Positions 43,180-51,972 of a DNA stretch of 64,000 nucleotides are shown piece after piece. Every line of letters begins with the position of its first letter. Within the stretch, counting starts at the first letter, position 1. The position numbers and the translations under genes are program-made. The notes under the pieces were generated by a model. That model saw nothing but the letters and a program-made list of their open reading frames with translations, ran no database searches and was not told the origin of the DNA. Source of the stretch: an uncultured Pelagibacteraceae bacterium (GTDB lineage Bacteria; Pseudomonadota; Alphaproteobacteria; Pelagibacterales; Pelagibacteraceae); contig CACALX010000001.1 in assembly GCA_902533445.1 (NCBI GenBank), forward strand, positions 100,480 through 164,479. Reading direction: 5' to 3'.

Positions 43180-44136
43180 ATGGACATACTACCAAGCATA
43201 TCTGACGCGCTTGATGAAAAAAAGGTTACTTCAGTAATCAATAAAAAATTTAATAATTTTGTTCCAGTTTTTTATAAATTTGTATCTGAATGGATAATCA
43301 ATGCTTATTATAATTTTAAAGACATAGAAATGTACATGGTCTTAATCTATTTGGTTAATAATGATTTTAAATTCTATAGAAAAAATGGAATTCAGGTCGA
43401 TTACAATACCTTTTATAAAGACAAAACTTTAGAAATCGAAGAAATTAAAATTATTGAAATTTCTAGAGATCTTCAAATTCCTAAAGAAAGTATAAGAAGA
43501 AAGATTATTTATCTAGAAAAAAAAGGCGTAATTAAACGAACAAGAAAAAAAATTTTTATTGATAGATCTGCTTATGAAACAGTACAGCCAATAAGTGCAT
43601 TAAAAAATCTATCAAATTTAATATCTATTTCTTCAAAAATTTTGAAACAAGAAAATCAAATGACAAACTCTTTTTCATCAACTGAAATATCAGATGGTAT
43701 TAAAAAACATTTTTCTTTTTGTTGGTATGAGTTTTATAAATTTATTTTTTCTTACTATTTCCGATGGAGGAAAGAATTAGGTGATTTCGAAACATTAAGT
43801 ATAGGTTTGCTTATAATATCTAATGCATCGTCAAATAGAGATTTAGTTTTACATGATATAGATGTTGAAAAGTGGAGAAAGAGAATATCTTTTGCAGACA
43901 AAGTTGGATTGAATTCTATGTCTATATCAGACATTACAGGTATTCCGAGACCAACTGTTGTTCGAAAAATAAATTCTTTAATCAAAAAAGGTTATGCAAA
44001 AATAGATCAAAAAAAATTAATTTCAATTAACATTGAAAAAAGGGTTTTTTCAAAAACTCAAAAAATACAAGAACAAACAATAAAAGAGATTTCAGAATTA
44101 ATTTATAAAATTTTGAATAAAACAACTATTAGTTAG
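43180..44136 (+). CDS. Putative transcriptional regulator with two winged-helix segments
   Basis: A 318-residue cytoplasmic protein I cannot place in a named family. Two helix-turn-helix-like units are visible: LQIPKESIRRKIIYLEKKGVI followed by a wing (KRTRKKIFIDR) near residues 108-135, and ITGIPRPTVVRKINSLIKKGY with wing (KIDQKKLISINI) near 250-280. Between them is an aromatic-rich stretch (CWYEFYKFIFSYYFRWRK). Duplicated MarR/Crp-type DNA-binding halves in one chain are unusual. Direct repeats immediately upstream suggest autoregulation. It overlaps the convergent BASS gene by 8 bases. Confidence 0.65.
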   Translation: MDILPSISDALDEKKVTSVINKKFNNFVPVFYKFVSEWIINAYYNFKDIEMYMVLIYLVNNDFKFYRKNGIQVDYNTFYKDKTLEIEEIKIIEISRDLQIPKESIRRKIIYLEKKGVIKRTRKKIFIDRSAYETVQPISALKNLSNLISISSKILKQENQMTNSFSSTEISDGIKKHFSFCWYEFYKFIFSYYFRWRKELGDFETLSIGLLIISNASSNRDLVLHDIDVEKWRKRISFADKVGLNSMSISDITGIPRPTVVRKINSLIKKGYAKIDQKKLISINIEKRVFSKTQKIQEQTIKEISELIYKILNKTTIS

Positions 44137-44980
44137 ATCTTTTTAAAATATATATAAAAATAAATCCTGTAATATACATGACTAAAGCATAAGCACCTGT
44201 TGGTATTGCATATAAGATATCAGTTCCAAATATTTGTGTAGAAACAAAAAGTGCCAATGTACCATTTTGTAATCCACATTCTAAAGCTATACATATCATT
44301 TGCTTAATACCTGAAGCAAAAGCTTTTGCGATATAATATGCAATAACCATCATTGATATATTTAAAATTAAAGCAATCAAGCCTGCTTGTTTTATAAAGC
44401 TTAAAATGTTTTCTCTTTCTTCATAAAAAGCTGCTACAAAAAAAATAGCAAAAAGTATGATGTTAAGCTTGTTGAATATTTCAACTTTAGAAGATATGAA
44501 ATTTTCAGCAAACCTTCTAATTATCATTCCTAAAATAACGGGCACTGTTACAACTAAAAACATTTTTATAGCTATACCACCCATTGAAATATTTTTTGAA
44601 ACTTCTGTAATTCCAAGTAAGTCTGCAGACGTAAATATAATTAATGGAACTGTAATAATACTTAACAAGCTAATTACAGCGGTCAAAGATATTGATAAAG
44701 CTACATCACCATCAGCAAATTTAGTCATTACATTTGAAGTCACTCCCCCTGGAGCTGCTGCTATAATCATTACACCTATCGCTATTTCTGGAGGTGTTCT
44801 TAAAATTATAATTAACAAGTAAGCAACGATAGGAAGAATTATTAACTGAGAAATAAATCCAACAATAAAATCTTTTGGAGATTTGAATACTTTTGAAAAA
44901 TCTTCAAGTTTTAAACCCAAGCCAAGACCCAACATTATCAAAGCCAATATGATTGGCGCTATCTTTGAAACTATCTCCAT
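44129..44980 (-). CDS. BASS family (bile acid:sodium symporter-like) transporter
   Basis: A 283-residue membrane protein of nine to ten helices. MLGLGLGLKLEDFSKVFK, AAAPGGVTSNVMTKFADGDVALSI and ALECGLQNGTLALFV are the conserved sodium/ligand-site stretches of BASS proteins. Bacterial members carry pyruvate, pantoate, ketoacids or organic anions. It is divergent from the phosphotransacetylase gene, with repeats in the spacer, so it may serve the same pathway. Confidence 0.9.
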   Translation of the reverse strand: MEIVSKIAPIILALIMLGLGLGLKLEDFSKVFKSPKDFIVGFISQLIILPIVAYLLIIILRTPPEIAIGVMIIAAAPGGVTSNVMTKFADGDVALSISLTAVISLLSIITVPLIIFTSADLLGITEVSKNISMGGIAIKMFLVVTVPVILGMIIRRFAENFISSKVEIFNKLNIILFAIFFVAAFYEERENILSFIKQAGLIALILNISMMVIAYYIAKAFASGIKQMICIALECGLQNGTLALFVSTQIFGTDILYAIPTGAYALVMYITGFIFIYILKRSN

Positions 44981-45002
44981 CCTAATTAAAGTATAAACCT
45001 AA

Positions 45003-45035
45003 AAGAATATTTTATCCATATTTCAAGAATATTTT
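45003..45035. repeat. Two AAGAATATTTT direct repeats in the BASS / phosphotransacetylase spacer
   Basis: Identical 11-mers at 45003-45013 and 45025-45035, 22 bases apart (two helical turns), in the 93-base divergent spacer. The arrangement suits a dimeric regulator bound on one DNA face. The bases are AT-rich, so chance is not excluded. Confidence 0.45.
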
Positions 45036-45073
45036 CTCTATACATGTTGATTGTTTTAACTTAATTGTAACAA

Positions 45074-45985
45074 ATGCTCTCAAACAAAGAAATTGTCTGT
45101 CCAAATAAACTACTAGATATAGCTCATATTAAAAAAGGAGTAAGAGTTGCGGTTGTAAATGCAGGGAAACCCCTGCCCATGCTATCTGTTCAAGATGCTG
45201 TAAATGAAAACTTAATTGAACCAGTTTTTATTGGTCATGAAGTTGAAATACAAAAATGCGCTGAAGACCTTGGTTGGGATATTTCAAAATATGAACTTAT
45301 TCATGAGCCAGTTGAAAACAATACTGCAAAAATTGCAGCCAAACTTGCTAGCGAAGATAAAGTTAAAATAATTGTTAAAGGACATATTCATACCGATGTT
45401 CTTATGAAAGAGGTTTTAAAGCGAGAATACAATTTATTGGGCAAAACTAGGTTAAGTCACATCTGGCACATGACAGTTGAAAAAGAAGATAAGCCATTAA
45501 TAATAACTGATGGTGCTTTAAATGTTTTGCCAAATGTTAAAACTAAAATGCATATTCTAAAAAATGTAATTAATTTTTCAAATCGTATTGGAATTGAAAG
45601 ACCAAAAGTTTCTGTATTGTCTGCAACAGAAGAAGTTTTAGAAAGTGTACCAAGTTCAATTGAAGCTGCTGAAATAACAAAACTTGCTAGAGAAGAAAAT
45701 TTGAACGCAGACGTGTTTGGACCATTAGCATTTGATAACAGTATTTCAAAAAAATCTGCTGGTATTAAAGGTATTAAAAATTTAGTTGCAGGAGAAGCAG
45801 ATGTATTATTAGTTCCAAGCGTTGAAACTGGAAATGCTCTTGTTAAAATGATGATTTATTTTATGGGTGCATGTGCTGCAGGAGTTGTGGTGGGAGGAAA
45901 AGTTCCGGTTGTAATAACTAGTAGATCGGATGAAGCACAAGCAAGATTAGCATCAATTGCTGCGGCAGTAGTAGCTTTGGACTAA
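45074..45985 (+). CDS. Phosphate acetyl/butyryltransferase family protein
   Basis: A 303-residue PTA/PTB domain enzyme transferring acyl groups between CoA and phosphate. Features are VAVVNAGKPLPMLSVQDAVNE at the N-terminus, IIVKGHIHTDVLMKEVL, GALNVLPNVKTKMHILKN, and the catalytic-site stretch VLLVPSVETGNALVKMMIYF, followed by VVITSRSDEA. This short form is the kind found with sulfoacetaldehyde acetyltransferase in other alphaproteobacteria. It lies 62 bases upstream of the HpsN-like gene in the same direction. Confidence 0.87.
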   Translation: MLSNKEIVCPNKLLDIAHIKKGVRVAVVNAGKPLPMLSVQDAVNENLIEPVFIGHEVEIQKCAEDLGWDISKYELIHEPVENNTAKIAAKLASEDKVKIIVKGHIHTDVLMKEVLKREYNLLGKTRLSHIWHMTVEKEDKPLIITDGALNVLPNVKTKMHILKNVINFSNRIGIERPKVSVLSATEEVLESVPSSIEAAEITKLAREENLNADVFGPLAFDNSISKKSAGIKGIKNLVAGEADVLLVPSVETGNALVKMMIYFMGACAAGVVVGGKVPVVITSRSDEAQARLASIAAAVVALD

Positions 45986-46047
45986 ATGATTAATTGAAAT
46001 TTATAAAAAATTAACCTAAAAAAACTTAAAATTTTAAAAGGAGAGAA

Positions 46048-47328
46048 ATGGCAATTACATACTTAAAAAAATCACCAAAAACATCATCAACTGATGATAC
46101 AAAAACAAGAGAAATAGTTGAAAATATTCTTAAAGATATTGAGACAAGTAAAGAAGAAGGATGTAAAGAACTTTCTAAAAAATTTGATAAGTATGAGGGT
46201 GAGGTAGTTATCTCTAAAGAAAAAATTGAAGATATTAAAAAAAATTTAGATCAAAAAACAAAAGATGATGTCCAGTTTGCTCACGAAAGAGTAAGAAAAT
46301 TTGCAGAAGCTCAATTAAAAAATTATGGTCAAGATTTTGAAGTAGAATTATCTGATGGTTTGTATGCAGGTCAAAAATTAATTCCAGTTAATACAGCCGG
46401 ATGCTATGTGCCAGCTGGAAGATATGCTCACATTGCATCTGCAGTTATGAGTGTAACAACTGCAAAAGTTGCTGGGGTTAAAAATATTTTAGTATGTAGC
46501 TCTCCAAAACCTGGTGTTGGTGTACATCCAACAATTGTTTACACCGCTGATCTTTGTGGTGCAGATGTAATTATGAATTTAGGTGGTGTTCAAGCAATTG
46601 CTGCAATGACAAATGGTTTATTTGGAAATGCTCCAGCAGATATATTGGTAGGTCCTGGAAACCAATTTGTTGCAGAGGCTAAGAGAATTTTATTTGGTAA
46701 AGTAGGTATTGATTTATTTGCAGGTCCAACAGAAATTGGAATTATTGCTGATGAAAACGCAGATCCAGAAATTGTTGCGGTAGATTTAGTTGGTCAAGCA
46801 GAGCATGGATACAATTCACCAGCTTGGCTTTGGACAACAAGTAAAGAATTAGCAGAAAAGGTTATCAAAAGAGTACCTGAGCTTATTGCTGATCTTCCAG
46901 AGTTACCAAGAACTAATGCAGAAGCTGCGTGGAGAGATTACGGAGAAGTTGTTCTTTGTGATACAGACGAGGAAATGGCTACGATTAGTGATGAGTACGC
47001 ACCTGAACACTTAGAAGTTCAAACTAAAAACTTAGAGTGGTTCCATAAAAGATTAAAAAATTATGGTTCTTTATTTATCGGTGAAGAAACAACTGTTGCT
47101 TATGGTGATAAATGTTCAGGAACAAACCATATTTTACCAACTAAAGGTGCTGGAAGATATACGGGTGGTTTATTCGTTGGTAAGTTTATTAAAACTTTAA
47201 GTTTCCAAAGAATGACTAAAGAATCTACTGAACTTGTTGGAGCAGCTGCTGCTAGACTTTCAAGATATGAAGGGATGGAAGCTCATGCACGAACTGGGGA
47301 CGTTAGATTAAAAAAATATGGTTATTAA
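46048..47328 (+). CDS. HisD-family dehydrogenase, probably sulfopropanediol 3-dehydrogenase (HpsN-like)
   Basis: A zinc-dependent, NAD-linked two-step alcohol dehydrogenase fold, 426 residues. Zinc ligands and catalytic residues of HisD are conserved: GQAEHG, YAPEHLE with the Glu-His pair, YGDKCSGTNH, and EAHARTGD. Two features separate it from biosynthetic histidinol dehydrogenase: AGCYVPAGRYAHIASA in place of YVPGGTAxxPS, and GRYTGGLFVGKFIKT near the C-terminus. I recall both from HpsN-type enzymes that oxidise 2,3-dihydroxypropane-1-sulfonate to sulfolactate. No histidine biosynthesis genes are nearby. It follows a strong AAGGAGAG site. Confidence 0.82.
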   Translation: MAITYLKKSPKTSSTDDTKTREIVENILKDIETSKEEGCKELSKKFDKYEGEVVISKEKIEDIKKNLDQKTKDDVQFAHERVRKFAEAQLKNYGQDFEVELSDGLYAGQKLIPVNTAGCYVPAGRYAHIASAVMSVTTAKVAGVKNILVCSSPKPGVGVHPTIVYTADLCGADVIMNLGGVQAIAAMTNGLFGNAPADILVGPGNQFVAEAKRILFGKVGIDLFAGPTEIGIIADENADPEIVAVDLVGQAEHGYNSPAWLWTTSKELAEKVIKRVPELIADLPELPRTNAEAAWRDYGEVVLCDTDEEMATISDEYAPEHLEVQTKNLEWFHKRLKNYGSLFIGEETTVAYGDKCSGTNHILPTKGAGRYTGGLFVGKFIKTLSFQRMTKESTELVGAAAARLSRYEGMEAHARTGDVRLKKYGY

Positions 47329-47352
47329 CCAATTTATTAAATAGGATTTAAA

Positions 47353-47718
47353 ATGAAAAAATTTGAAGAAGTAATGAGCGCCAGTAATGAAATTGAAAAC
47401 ATCACTGCTGAAGAAGCAAAAAAGAAATTAAATGATCCTAATGTTCAATTTATTGATGTTAGAGATAAAGAAAGTTTTTCTAAAGGGACTATTGGAAATG
47501 CAATCCATTTAGATAGAGGTTTGCTAGAATTTTATTTAGCTGAAGGAAGTCCTATTGAAAATGATACTTTTAAAAATAATCCTGACAAAGAATATGTTGT
47601 ATTTTGTGGTATAGGTGGACAAGGAACCCTTGCTACAAAGACAATGAAAGAAATGGGAATTAAGAACGTTAAAAATATTACAGGCGGTATGTCTGAGTGG
47701 GATAAGTTAAAAGATTAG
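47353..47718 (+). CDS. Rhodanese-like domain protein
   Basis: A 121-residue single-domain sulfurtransferase fold. QFIDVRDKESFSKGTIGNAIHL is the CH2A-like region. The active-site loop is CGIGGQGT with the Cys near residue 90, and NITGGMSEW ends the domain. No signal peptide, so cytoplasmic. It is 24 bases behind the HpsN-like gene, which suggests a link to sulfur released from a sulfonate, though rhodaneses are widely distributed. The stop is interlocked with that of the convergent SnoaL gene. Confidence 0.9.
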   Translation: MKKFEEVMSASNEIENITAEEAKKKLNDPNVQFIDVRDKESFSKGTIGNAIHLDRGLLEFYLAEGSPIENDTFKNNPDKEYVVFCGIGGQGTLATKTMKEMGIKNVKNITGGMSEWDKLKD

Positions 47719-48800
47719 TCCTTAATTAAATCTAAAACATCAATACCTATTTGCTTAAGTATATGAATTAGGTCTATAGGTACCCAATTTTCTCTAATTT
47801 TACCTTCGTGGTGATGATAAAAATCCATAACTCTCATAGTTACCTTTTGATTATCAGATTTGTATCCTAACCAATCATCTGACCCATAAACTGCTTGAAT
47901 GCTATGCCAGCCAGCAGTCATTGAAAAATTACCATCACCAAGTTCACAGTAATGTCCTAGTTTCCAATAATTTCTTTCTTTAAAAGTTTTTCTAAATGGT
48001 AACTGATGGTTATCGACAAATCCCTCTAAGTTTCTTCCAGTACCTATTCCACTTGGTCCGTACCATATCATTTTATCATGCCAAAATTCACTTTGTGGAT
48101 GATTAATTAATTTTTCTTTTAATTCTTCGTCTGAATTAGTTTCTAACTCTGGCTTTATGTTCAAGCTTCTTTGCATTGTTAAAGATTGGTCTAAACTCGC
48201 TTCAGAAACTTTCATATCTTTTTCAAAATAATTTACACCATCGGTATTAATTGGATTAAGCCAATTTCCCTCTGAACCTCTTGAAGGTTTAATTGGATTT
48301 TTACCTATTTGAAAGATCAAATCTAATAGATCGATTAAGATATAACTTTCTACAATTTTATCATTTTTCAATTCATGGACTTCAGAGCATTTAAGATTTA
48401 CCAATTTATTAATTGGCTTTATTCCAAAAATAGGTTTTTTGAACGTGCCTGAAAGAATAGATACTGATCCAACTTGAACTTTATCTCTAAATGTACCTCC
48501 AATGACTATTTGTTCTCTTCTCTCAATATCTGGGAAAGCTTCAAATAAAGGTAGCCAAAATTTTTCTTTGAAAGTAACTGCACCTTCAAATTCATTAACA
48601 GGGTGAAAACAATTAACTTTTACATCTTTATCAAAATAATTTTCTATATTTTGGTCTAATTTAGATATTCCACCTTCTATAATTGTTTTTAAGTAGCTTC
48701 TTATTTTTGTTTTATTATTAAAATTTTCTTCAGGTGTAATTTCTAATTTTTTTACACCTTGCTGTTCTTTTAAACCTGTATCAAATTGTTGTATTAGCAT
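47715..48800 (-). CDS. SnoaL-like protein with two tandem domains (361 aa)
   Basis: Two NTF2/SnoaL-fold units in one chain. The first, ~30-165, includes FKEKFWLPLFEAFPDIERREQ; the second, ~225-355, includes GFVDNHQLPFRKTFKERNYW and MRVMDFYHHHEGKIRENWVPIDL. The latter's HEGKIRENW ending is the ester-cyclase pattern. SnoaL proteins are cyclases, isomerases or small-molecule binders; the substrate here is unknown. It is divergent from the cupin gene, 49 bases between starts, and a second two-domain SnoaL gene lies on the other side. Confidence 0.78.
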   Translation of the reverse strand: MLIQQFDTGLKEQQGVKKLEITPEENFNNKTKIRSYLKTIIEGGISKLDQNIENYFDKDVKVNCFHPVNEFEGAVTFKEKFWLPLFEAFPDIERREQIVIGGTFRDKVQVGSVSILSGTFKKPIFGIKPINKLVNLKCSEVHELKNDKIVESYILIDLLDLIFQIGKNPIKPSRGSEGNWLNPINTDGVNYFEKDMKVSEASLDQSLTMQRSLNIKPELETNSDEELKEKLINHPQSEFWHDKMIWYGPSGIGTGRNLEGFVDNHQLPFRKTFKERNYWKLGHYCELGDGNFSMTAGWHSIQAVYGSDDWLGYKSDNQKVTMRVMDFYHHHEGKIRENWVPIDLIHILKQIGIDVLDLIKD

Positions 48801-48849
48801 TTATAATAATTTAAGTAGGGTTAATATCATAATTCAAATAAAAAAACAT

Positions 48850-49794
48850 ATGGAAAATAGGTTAGCAAAATTTAATGAGCTGGTTCCAAGTACTCTGCCC
48901 TTTGTAGAAGGAAAACTTGAAGGCCATAAAGAAAGAAAAAATTATTCTATAGTTGGACCTGGTGTAGCTGAAGATAGCAAACAATTTATTAAAATTGCTA
49001 TGCCTCATAGTTTTAATTTAGGTGCAGTGTCAGCACTTCCCCAAAATGGTTCGGGCCTACATAGTCACACAACTGCAGAAGTATTTGTAATTTATTCTGG
49101 TAGATGGAGATTTTATTGGGGAGCAGAAGGAAAAGATGAAATAATTTTGAATGCTGGTGACATAATTTCAATGCCAACTAACATGTTTAGAGCATTTGAA
49201 AACGCAGGTGACGAAGAAGGATTAATTTTTGTTGTTTTAGGAGGAGATGATCCTGGAATAATAACTTGGGTTCCAAGTGTTTTAGAAAAGGCAAAAAAAA
49301 CTGGTATGGCACTATTAAATGATAATTCATTAATTGATTTATCTATTAATCAAATTCCAGAGGGAAAAACAATTCTTGAGCCTATTTCTCAGGAGGAAAT
49401 AAAAAAATTTGATAACTATAAATTAGATCAACTAGAAAAGTTTATATGTAAAAGTAGTGAAAATTCAAAATATGAAAAAAAACTAAATGAGAATATTAAT
49501 TTAATTCAAATTCTTGGAAATAAATTTGAAACAAAAGAATTCTCTCCAGTAATAAATCAAGATACAGGATTTAATCTTTCGATTTTAAAATCCAGCAAAG
49601 GTCTTATAACCAATTTAAAATTTGAAAAACCTACAATAATGTTCTCAAGAACTGGAAAATGGGAAATAATGATTGATGATTTTCAGTGTGTTTTAAATGC
49701 TAAAGATACAATTTCTATTCCAATTAATTCAAACGTTAATATTAAAATAGATGAAAATGAGGAATGTTACTTAAATTGTGTAACACAGATCTAA
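48850..49794 (+). CDS. Bicupin domain protein
   Basis: A 314-residue cytoplasmic protein. The N-terminal cupin has GSGLHSHTTAEVFVIYSGRW and NAGDIISMPTNMFRAFEN, giving the HxH-E-type metal ligands of the first motif. The second cupin (about 215-310) is degenerate, with TGKWEIMIDDFQCVLNAKDTISIP but few His. Cupins include dioxygenases, isomerases and decarboxylases; no specific call is possible. Its stop overlaps the next ATG (TAATG), so it is translationally coupled to the second SnoaL gene. Confidence 0.82.
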   Translation: MENRLAKFNELVPSTLPFVEGKLEGHKERKNYSIVGPGVAEDSKQFIKIAMPHSFNLGAVSALPQNGSGLHSHTTAEVFVIYSGRWRFYWGAEGKDEIILNAGDIISMPTNMFRAFENAGDEEGLIFVVLGGDDPGIITWVPSVLEKAKKTGMALLNDNSLIDLSINQIPEGKTILEPISQEEIKKFDNYKLDQLEKFICKSSENSKYEKKLNENINLIQILGNKFETKEFSPVINQDTGFNLSILKSSKGLITNLKFEKPTIMFSRTGKWEIMIDDFQCVLNAKDTISIPINSNVNIKIDENEECYLNCVTQI

Positions 49795-50756
49795 TGAAAG
49801 GTTTTGATTCAAAATATAAAAACTTTCCCGATTACATACTAAAAATAACTAAACAAATTTGGGAAAATAAAGACGTGGAGTCTATTTCTAAATTTTACAG
49901 CGATAACATTCCAGTTAGATCACCTTTTGGTGTCACCTATGGAAACAAGCCTGTGATTGATGCTACTTATGCGACCTTAAAAGAATTTCCTAACAGACAA
50001 TTGCTTGGTGAAGACGTGATTTGGAATGGAAATGATGATATTGGTTATCATTCATCTCATAGAATTTTAAGTAAAGGAACACATCTTGGTGATGGCTCAT
50101 ACGGCAAACCAACTGGTAAAAATATTTACTATAGAGTAATTGCTGATTGTGCATGTAAAAATAATCAAGTCTATGATGAATGGATTGTTCGTGATCAAGG
50201 AGCGATGGTAAGACAAATAGGATTTACACCGAAAGATTTTGCGCAAATTCTTATAGATAAAGAGGGTGGCGTTGAAAAAGCAAAACAATTATTTAATTCA
50301 AATTCTAAGATGAATTCAGATTACAAACAAGGCGCTGTACCTGATGATTGTACTGGAGGTAAATATTCCAAAATATTAAAAAATATCTTTAAAGATGATT
50401 ATAATTTTTCTGATTATGCAAGAGCTGCAACTATTTATTGGCCTGGAAACAAAATTGGACATGGGAGAGAGGATATAATCAAATTTTGGAATGCTTTGAA
50501 AAATACTTTTAGTGATATGAAGTTTTCTGTTGAGCACATTGGTTATTTAGAAGAAGCAGATAAAAATCCTAAAGCATCAATAAGATGGTTTCTGGAAGGT
50601 AATCATTCCAAAGACACTGAAGAATTTGGAGAAAAATCAAATAAAAATATTTTTATAATGGGTATAAACCATACAGAAATAATTGATGGAAATGTTATAA
50701 GAGAATGGGTTTTGTTTGATGAGGTTGCAATTTGGAAACAAATTTTAATGAAATAA
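49794..50756 (+). CDS. SnoaL-like protein with two tandem domains (320 aa)
   Basis: Two SnoaL-fold units: ~10-130, including YGNKPVIDATYATLKEFPNRQ and DEWIVRDQGAMVRQIG, and ~190-320, including GREDIIKFWNALKNTFSDMKF and NVIREWVLFDEVAIWKQ. The ATG at 49794 overlaps the cupin stop; an in-frame TTG 30 bases upstream would give an extra ten residues. It is a distant relative of the 361-aa gene across the divergent promoter. CTGG and two-Cys ADCACK features are unique to this copy. The MetE-like gene starts 4 bases after it. Confidence 0.78.
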   Translation: MKGFDSKYKNFPDYILKITKQIWENKDVESISKFYSDNIPVRSPFGVTYGNKPVIDATYATLKEFPNRQLLGEDVIWNGNDDIGYHSSHRILSKGTHLGDGSYGKPTGKNIYYRVIADCACKNNQVYDEWIVRDQGAMVRQIGFTPKDFAQILIDKEGGVEKAKQLFNSNSKMNSDYKQGAVPDDCTGGKYSKILKNIFKDDYNFSDYARAATIYWPGNKIGHGREDIIKFWNALKNTFSDMKFSVEHIGYLEEADKNPKASIRWFLEGNHSKDTEEFGEKSNKNIFIMGINHTEIIDGNVIREWVLFDEVAIWKQILMK

Positions 50757-50759
50757 ATT

Positions 50760-51887
50760 ATGATTAAAATTAAAACAACGCATGTAGGAAGTTTACCAAG
50801 ATCAAATGAATTATCTGACCTCTTGTTCAAGAAAGATCAAAAAGAAAAAATAAATTTAAATCAATTTGATGAAATTGTTCAAAGAGATGTGGATAATATT
50901 GTTAAAAAACAAATAGAAGTTGGAATTGACTATATTAGTGACGGTGAAATGTCTAAGATTAGCTATGCAACTTACGTTAAAGATAGAATTGATGGCTTTT
51001 CAGGAGAGAGTGAAAGAAAAGCACCAAAAGATTTAGATGACTTTCCATCTTTTAAAGAGAGAATTGCAAGAACAGGTGGTACTCCTACCTACACAAGACC
51101 TTGTTGTACAAGTGAATTAAAAATTAAAGATAAAACTTCTCTAACAAAAGATATAAATAATTTTAAACAAGCTTTAGAAAAAAATAATCATAAAGATGCA
51201 TTCATGAATGCTGCTTCACCAGGAGTTATTTCGGCCTTCTTACCAAATAAATTTTATAAAAATGATGATGAATATTTAGAAAATTTATCAAACATGATGA
51301 AAGATGAATATGAGGAAATTACATCAAATGGATTAAAACTTCAGTTAGATTGTCCAGATTTAGCCCTTGCAAGACACATGACTTTTAAAGATTTGTCTGA
51401 AAAAGAATTTTTAATCAGAGCAGAAAAGCAAATAGAATGTTTAAATAATGCTATTAGTAATATTGATAGCTCCAAAATAAGAATGCATATTTGCTGGGGT
51501 AATTATGAAGGACCTCATTTACACGACATCGCACTAGAAAAAATTATGCCAATAGCTTTAAAGGCTAATATACAAACCTACTTGATAGAGTCGTCAAATC
51601 CAAGACATTCTCATGAGTGGCAAATTTTTGAAAACTTAAAAATTCCCAAAGATAAAATAATTGCTCCTGGAGTAATCGACTCAACTACAAACTTTGTCGA
51701 ACATCCCGACGTTGTAAAAAATAGAATTGTAACTTATTCAAAAGTAATTGAAAAAGATCAACTGGTTGCTGGAACAGATTGTGGTTTTAGTACTTTTGCT
51801 GGCTTTGGAAATGTTGATGAAAATATAGTTTATAAGAAGCTAGAATCTTTGGTGCATGGCGCAGAACTTGCGTCAAAAGTGATTTAA
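50760..51887 (+). CDS. Core MetE-type zinc methyltransferase (cobalamin-independent methionine synthase C-terminal family)
   Basis: A 375-residue protein matching only the catalytic half of MetE. The start TTHVGSLPRSNEL is the usual core opening. All zinc ligands are present: His and Cys in MHICWGN, Glu in YLIESSNP, and Cys in GTDCGFSTF. IAPGVIDSTTNFVE is also conserved. The N-terminal folate-binding pseudo-barrel of full MetE is absent, so folate may not be the methyl donor. It could take methyl groups from a corrinoid or a small methylated compound. Last enzyme gene before the ABC importer genes of the same strand. Confidence 0.87.
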   Translation: MIKIKTTHVGSLPRSNELSDLLFKKDQKEKINLNQFDEIVQRDVDNIVKKQIEVGIDYISDGEMSKISYATYVKDRIDGFSGESERKAPKDLDDFPSFKERIARTGGTPTYTRPCCTSELKIKDKTSLTKDINNFKQALEKNNHKDAFMNAASPGVISAFLPNKFYKNDDEYLENLSNMMKDEYEEITSNGLKLQLDCPDLALARHMTFKDLSEKEFLIRAEKQIECLNNAISNIDSSKIRMHICWGNYEGPHLHDIALEKIMPIALKANIQTYLIESSNPRHSHEWQIFENLKIPKDKIIAPGVIDSTTNFVEHPDVVKNRIVTYSKVIEKDQLVAGTDCGFSTFAGFGNVDENIVYKKLESLVHGAELASKVI

Positions 51888-51972
51888 TTTACTCTTTAAT
51901 TTAAACTTCGTAATAGATATAGTTTTCGAACTTAAATTATAATTTAACAATAAATAAAAAGAGAGAAAACAT

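Noticed and set aside
46048..47328. Plain histidinol dehydrogenase (histidine biosynthesis)
   Set aside because: Zinc and catalytic residues fit, but the substrate-pocket stretch (GRYAHIASA), the C-terminal pattern and the lack of his genes nearby favour the HpsN-like branch.
50603..50760. A SAM-type riboswitch before the MetE-like gene
   Set aside because: Only 3 bases separate the stop of the SnoaL gene and the MetE start; no room for an aptamer and no aptamer-like fold in the preceding coding end.
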